NCBI GenBank assembly: GCA_951800155.1
Contig: CATOJL010000062.1
Location: forward strand, 1-8,112
Length of the DNA: 8,112 bases
Source of the DNA: an uncultured Bacilli bacterium
Lineage (GTDB): Bacteria > Bacillota_I > Bacilli_A > RF39 > UBA660
Direction of reading: 5' to 3'
Shown: in pieces, positions 7,151 through 8,112 of the stretch
Numbering within the stretch: position 1 is the stretch's first letter
Layout of the letters: every line of letters starts with the position of its first letter
Translations under genes and position numbers: made by a program
Notes under the pieces: model-generated
The model's database searches: none
The model's input: the letters and a program-made list of their open reading frames with translations, nothing else
What the model was told of the DNA's origin: nothing

Positions 7151-7352
7151 AAGTGATTCTAGAGATACGAAAGATAAAGAAGTAGAAGGTTATGAAGAGT
7201 GTCTATTTAAGATTGATTCAAATTTATCTAAAAACATTATAATTGAAGATTGTGGGATTATTTTGGGATTGATTGTAAAAGAAAGTATAAAGAATAAAAA
7301 CTTTGATAAGGCATTAGTCGATTGGGATTGTTGCAAAAAGAGGAATTTTTGA
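7131..7352 (+). pseudogene. Startless open frame: gene remnant or frameshifted J-protein tail
   Basis: An open frame of 73 codons runs from just after a TAA at 7128-7130 to a TGA at 7350-7352, overlapping the last J-protein codons in the +1 frame. It contains protein-like stretches such as EVEGYEECLFKIDSNLSK, GIILGLIVKE and FDKALVDWDCCKKRNF, but no ATG or GTG; the first in-frame TTG is deep inside at 7263. An AAGGGAG sequence (7134-7140) sits where a ribosome site for a following gene would be expected, yet no start codon follows in this frame. Two readings fit: a third gene of the unit that has decayed, or a C-terminal extension of the J-protein cut off by a one-base indel near 7130. The family is not recognised. 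Confidence 0.45.
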
Positions 7353-7404
7353 TTTAAAAATTAATAGTTGTATCATAAAACTTTAGAAATATTTTCCATT
7401 TATA

Positions 7405-7433
7405 TTTACTTTTTTGTAAATGCGTGGTACGAT
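7405..7433 (+). promoter_or_regulatory. Orphan promoter, TTTACT-N17-TACGAT
   Basis: TTTACT (7405-7410) and TACGAT (7428-7433) are separated by 17 bases, with TGG before the -10, the same layout as the murD, eno and VWA promoters. The start would be near 7440. No open reading frame follows within 300 bases. It may produce a small RNA or a leader of about 350 bases for the cold-shock gene, or it may be a leftover from a lost gene. An inverted repeat ATTTAC/GTAAAT (7404-7409, 7416-7421) overlaps the -35 and spacer. Confidence 0.55.
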
Positions 7434-7594
7434 AAATCTGTATTTCACACAGTGCAAATTTTATTCTTTTTATTTTTTTAAAATTTTTGATACAAAAAAT
7501 CCTTTATAGATATATAACATTTTATTAAAAAAAGATGGTTGTATAGGAATAGAAAGTAAGAAAATTAGAGATAAAAAGTTATTGGGATTATTCT

Positions 7595-7632
7595 TATAAT
7601 GTAAGAAAAATGAAATAAAAGACTACATTATA
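7595..7632. repeat. 9-bp perfect inverted repeat in intergenic region
   Basis: TATAATGTA (7595-7603) is repeated in reverse complement as TACATTATA (7624-7632) around a 20-base spacer. It could form a weak hairpin in a cold-shock leader RNA or bind a dimeric protein. Its composition is almost all A/T, so chance is a real alternative. Confidence 0.35.
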
Positions 7633-7727
7633 TAGAAAACCGTGTAAGGACAAAGCAAGAAAAAACGAATACAGTAGATGAATCATAGAATAGATAAGGT
7701 CTTAGGTGTTGTACTTAAAAGTAAAAA

Positions 7728-7756
7728 ATTACATTTTTTGAATTTTGTTCTATAAA
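7728..7756 (+). promoter_or_regulatory. Probable proximal promoter of the cold-shock gene
   Basis: ATTACA (7728-7733) and TATAAA (7751-7756) are separated by 17 bases; the start would be near 7763 with a leader of about 29 bases. It lacks the TGG element seen at other promoters here. A TACTT-AA-AAGTA palindrome (7712-7723) lies just upstream. Confidence 0.45.
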
Positions 7757-7778
7757 ATTGTTGTATGAAATGTGAAGC

Positions 7779-7785
7779 GAGGAGG
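7779..7785 (+). promoter_or_regulatory. Ribosome binding site that fixes the cold-shock start
   Basis: GAGGAGG lies six bases before the ATG at 7792. An in-frame ATG at 7765 would put this site inside the coding sequence and add nine residues (MKCEARRIE) not found in cold-shock proteins, so 7792 is the start. Confidence 0.88.
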
Positions 7786-7791
7786 ATAGAA

Positions 7792-8004
7792 ATGAAAACA
7801 GGAATTGTAAAATTTTTCAATAGTGAAAAAGGATATGGTTTTATTACTGTAGATGAAACAAATGAAAGTATATTCGTTCATTTTTCAGCTATTAATGGAA
7901 CTGGATTTAAAACACTAGAAGAAGGACAGAAAGTATCTTTTGATGTTGAAAAAGATCCAAAAGATGAAACAAAATTTAGAGCAGTAAACGTAACTGTTTT
8001 ATAA
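7792..8004 (+). CDS. csp: Cold-shock domain protein (CspA family)
   Basis: This 70-residue protein is a single cold-shock domain (OB fold) that binds single-stranded nucleic acid and acts as an RNA chaperone in the cytoplasm, melting mRNA structure at low temperature or during growth. It begins MKTGIVKFFN and carries both RNA-binding motifs: RNP1 as KGYGFI (13-18) and RNP2 as IFVHF (27-31), followed by FSAINGTGFKTLEEGQKV and the AVNV end strand. Its length is typical (65-70 residues). The RNP2 motif has Ile where Val is most common, a conservative change. It is a single-gene unit with its own terminator. Whether it is cold-induced or constitutive cannot be told; a long leader from the upstream orphan promoter would be compatible with cold-responsive control. 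Paralogue numbering is not assigned. Confidence 0.96.
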   Translation: MKTGIVKFFNSEKGYGFITVDETNESIFVHFSAINGTGFKTLEEGQKVSFDVEKDPKDETKFRAVNVTVL

Positions 8005-8014
8005 GTTTATTATT

Positions 8015-8041
8015 AAAATTGAGTAAAATCTCAATTTTTTT
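8015..8041 (+). terminator. Intrinsic terminator after the cold-shock gene
   Basis: AAAATTGAG (8015-8023) pairs perfectly with CTCAATTTT (8030-8038) around a 6-base loop, and the T run continues to 8041. It starts ten bases after the stop codon. The AT-rich stem is similar in style to the FemABX terminator. Confidence 0.85.
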
Positions 8042-8112
8042 GTATAGAAAAATGTATCAATTTGTATAAAATTAGATAAAAATAGAAAGAGGTTTAGGTA
8101 TTTGTTTACATG
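8042..8112 (+). other. Possible leader of the next gene
   Basis: This AT-rich stretch has a TATAAA (8065-8070) without a well-placed -35, a GAAAGAGG ribosome-like site (8086-8093 region), and then a TTG (8102-8104) nine bases later or an ATG at 8110-8112. TTTGTATA occurs twice, at 8039-8046 and 8061-8068. The window ends before a coding sequence can be judged. Confidence 0.25.

Larger units (their letters stand above)
7353..7791. other. Intergenic stretch without a recognised gene
   Basis: About 440 very AT-rich bases lie between the startless frame and the cold-shock gene. Frames on both strands are broken by frequent stops. The longest suggestive piece is a startless run that ends at a TAA at 7598-7600 and reads KDGCIGIESKKIRDKKLLG in part, which may be more decayed coding sequence. 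The stretch holds a well-formed promoter (7405-7433), T-rich runs at about 7458-7496, a 9-bp inverted repeat (7595-7632), and the likely cold-shock promoter (7728-7756). No convincing GC-stemmed terminator was found, so transcripts from the upstream promoter could continue into the cold-shock gene. Confidence 0.5.

Noticed and set aside
7344..7362. AATTTTT/AAAAATT hairpin at the end of the startless frame as a terminator.
   Set aside because: The stem is entirely A/T and no T run follows it.
7131..7364. Possible use of TGA as tryptophan, since only the startless frame ends in TGA.
   Set aside because: All complete genes encode Trp by TGG and have no in-frame TGA; reading through the TGA would add only three codons after it before a TAA.
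7765..7791. Longer cold-shock protein starting at an upstream in-frame ATG.
   Set aside because: It would bury the strong GAGGAGG site inside the gene and add nine residues not seen in the family.

Overview
The window is AT-rich, with standard-code genes, strong GGAGG-type ribosome sites, T-tailed intrinsic terminators and a FemA/FemB-type peptidoglycan bridge enzyme. Together these point to a low-GC Gram-positive bacterium. The tone (short A/T-ending codons, near mollicute-like base composition, but a peptidoglycan pathway and TGG for tryptophan) suggests the Erysipelotrichia and related Bacilli; that placement is an inference.

Left part, minus strand (1-1606): the first 14 codons of a gene that runs off the left edge. 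Its promoter carries a perfect inverted repeat. Behind it lies a FemABX-family aminoacyltransferase gene whose stop codon sits in the loop of its own terminator. This gene is divergent from murD across a 142-bp region with back-to-back promoters, so two peptidoglycan genes face away from each other: murD makes the UDP-MurNAc-dipeptide precursor, and the FemABX protein adds residues to the later lipid-linked precursor.

Middle, plus strand (1635-4373): murD, then eno (enolase) with its own promoter and a clear terminator. No terminator is visible between murD and eno, so some readthrough is likely.

Right-centre, plus strand (4443-7352): a two-gene unit. The first gene encodes a cytoplasmic von Willebrand factor A (VWA) protein with a complete metal site. 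One base later comes a 593-residue J-domain (DnaJ-like) protein with long helical segments and a C-terminal membrane hairpin. This pair is the least ordinary part of the window; its function is not known from the sequence. It is followed by a startless open frame of about 73 codons, either the remnant of a third gene or a frameshifted tail of the J-protein.

Right end (7353-8112): about 440 bases without a recognisable gene but with a well-formed orphan promoter, then a cold-shock-domain gene with its own terminator, and 70 bases that may lead into another gene. Five of the six best promoters share an extended -10 element beginning TGGTA. No rRNA, tRNA, CRISPR array or complete insertion sequence was seen.
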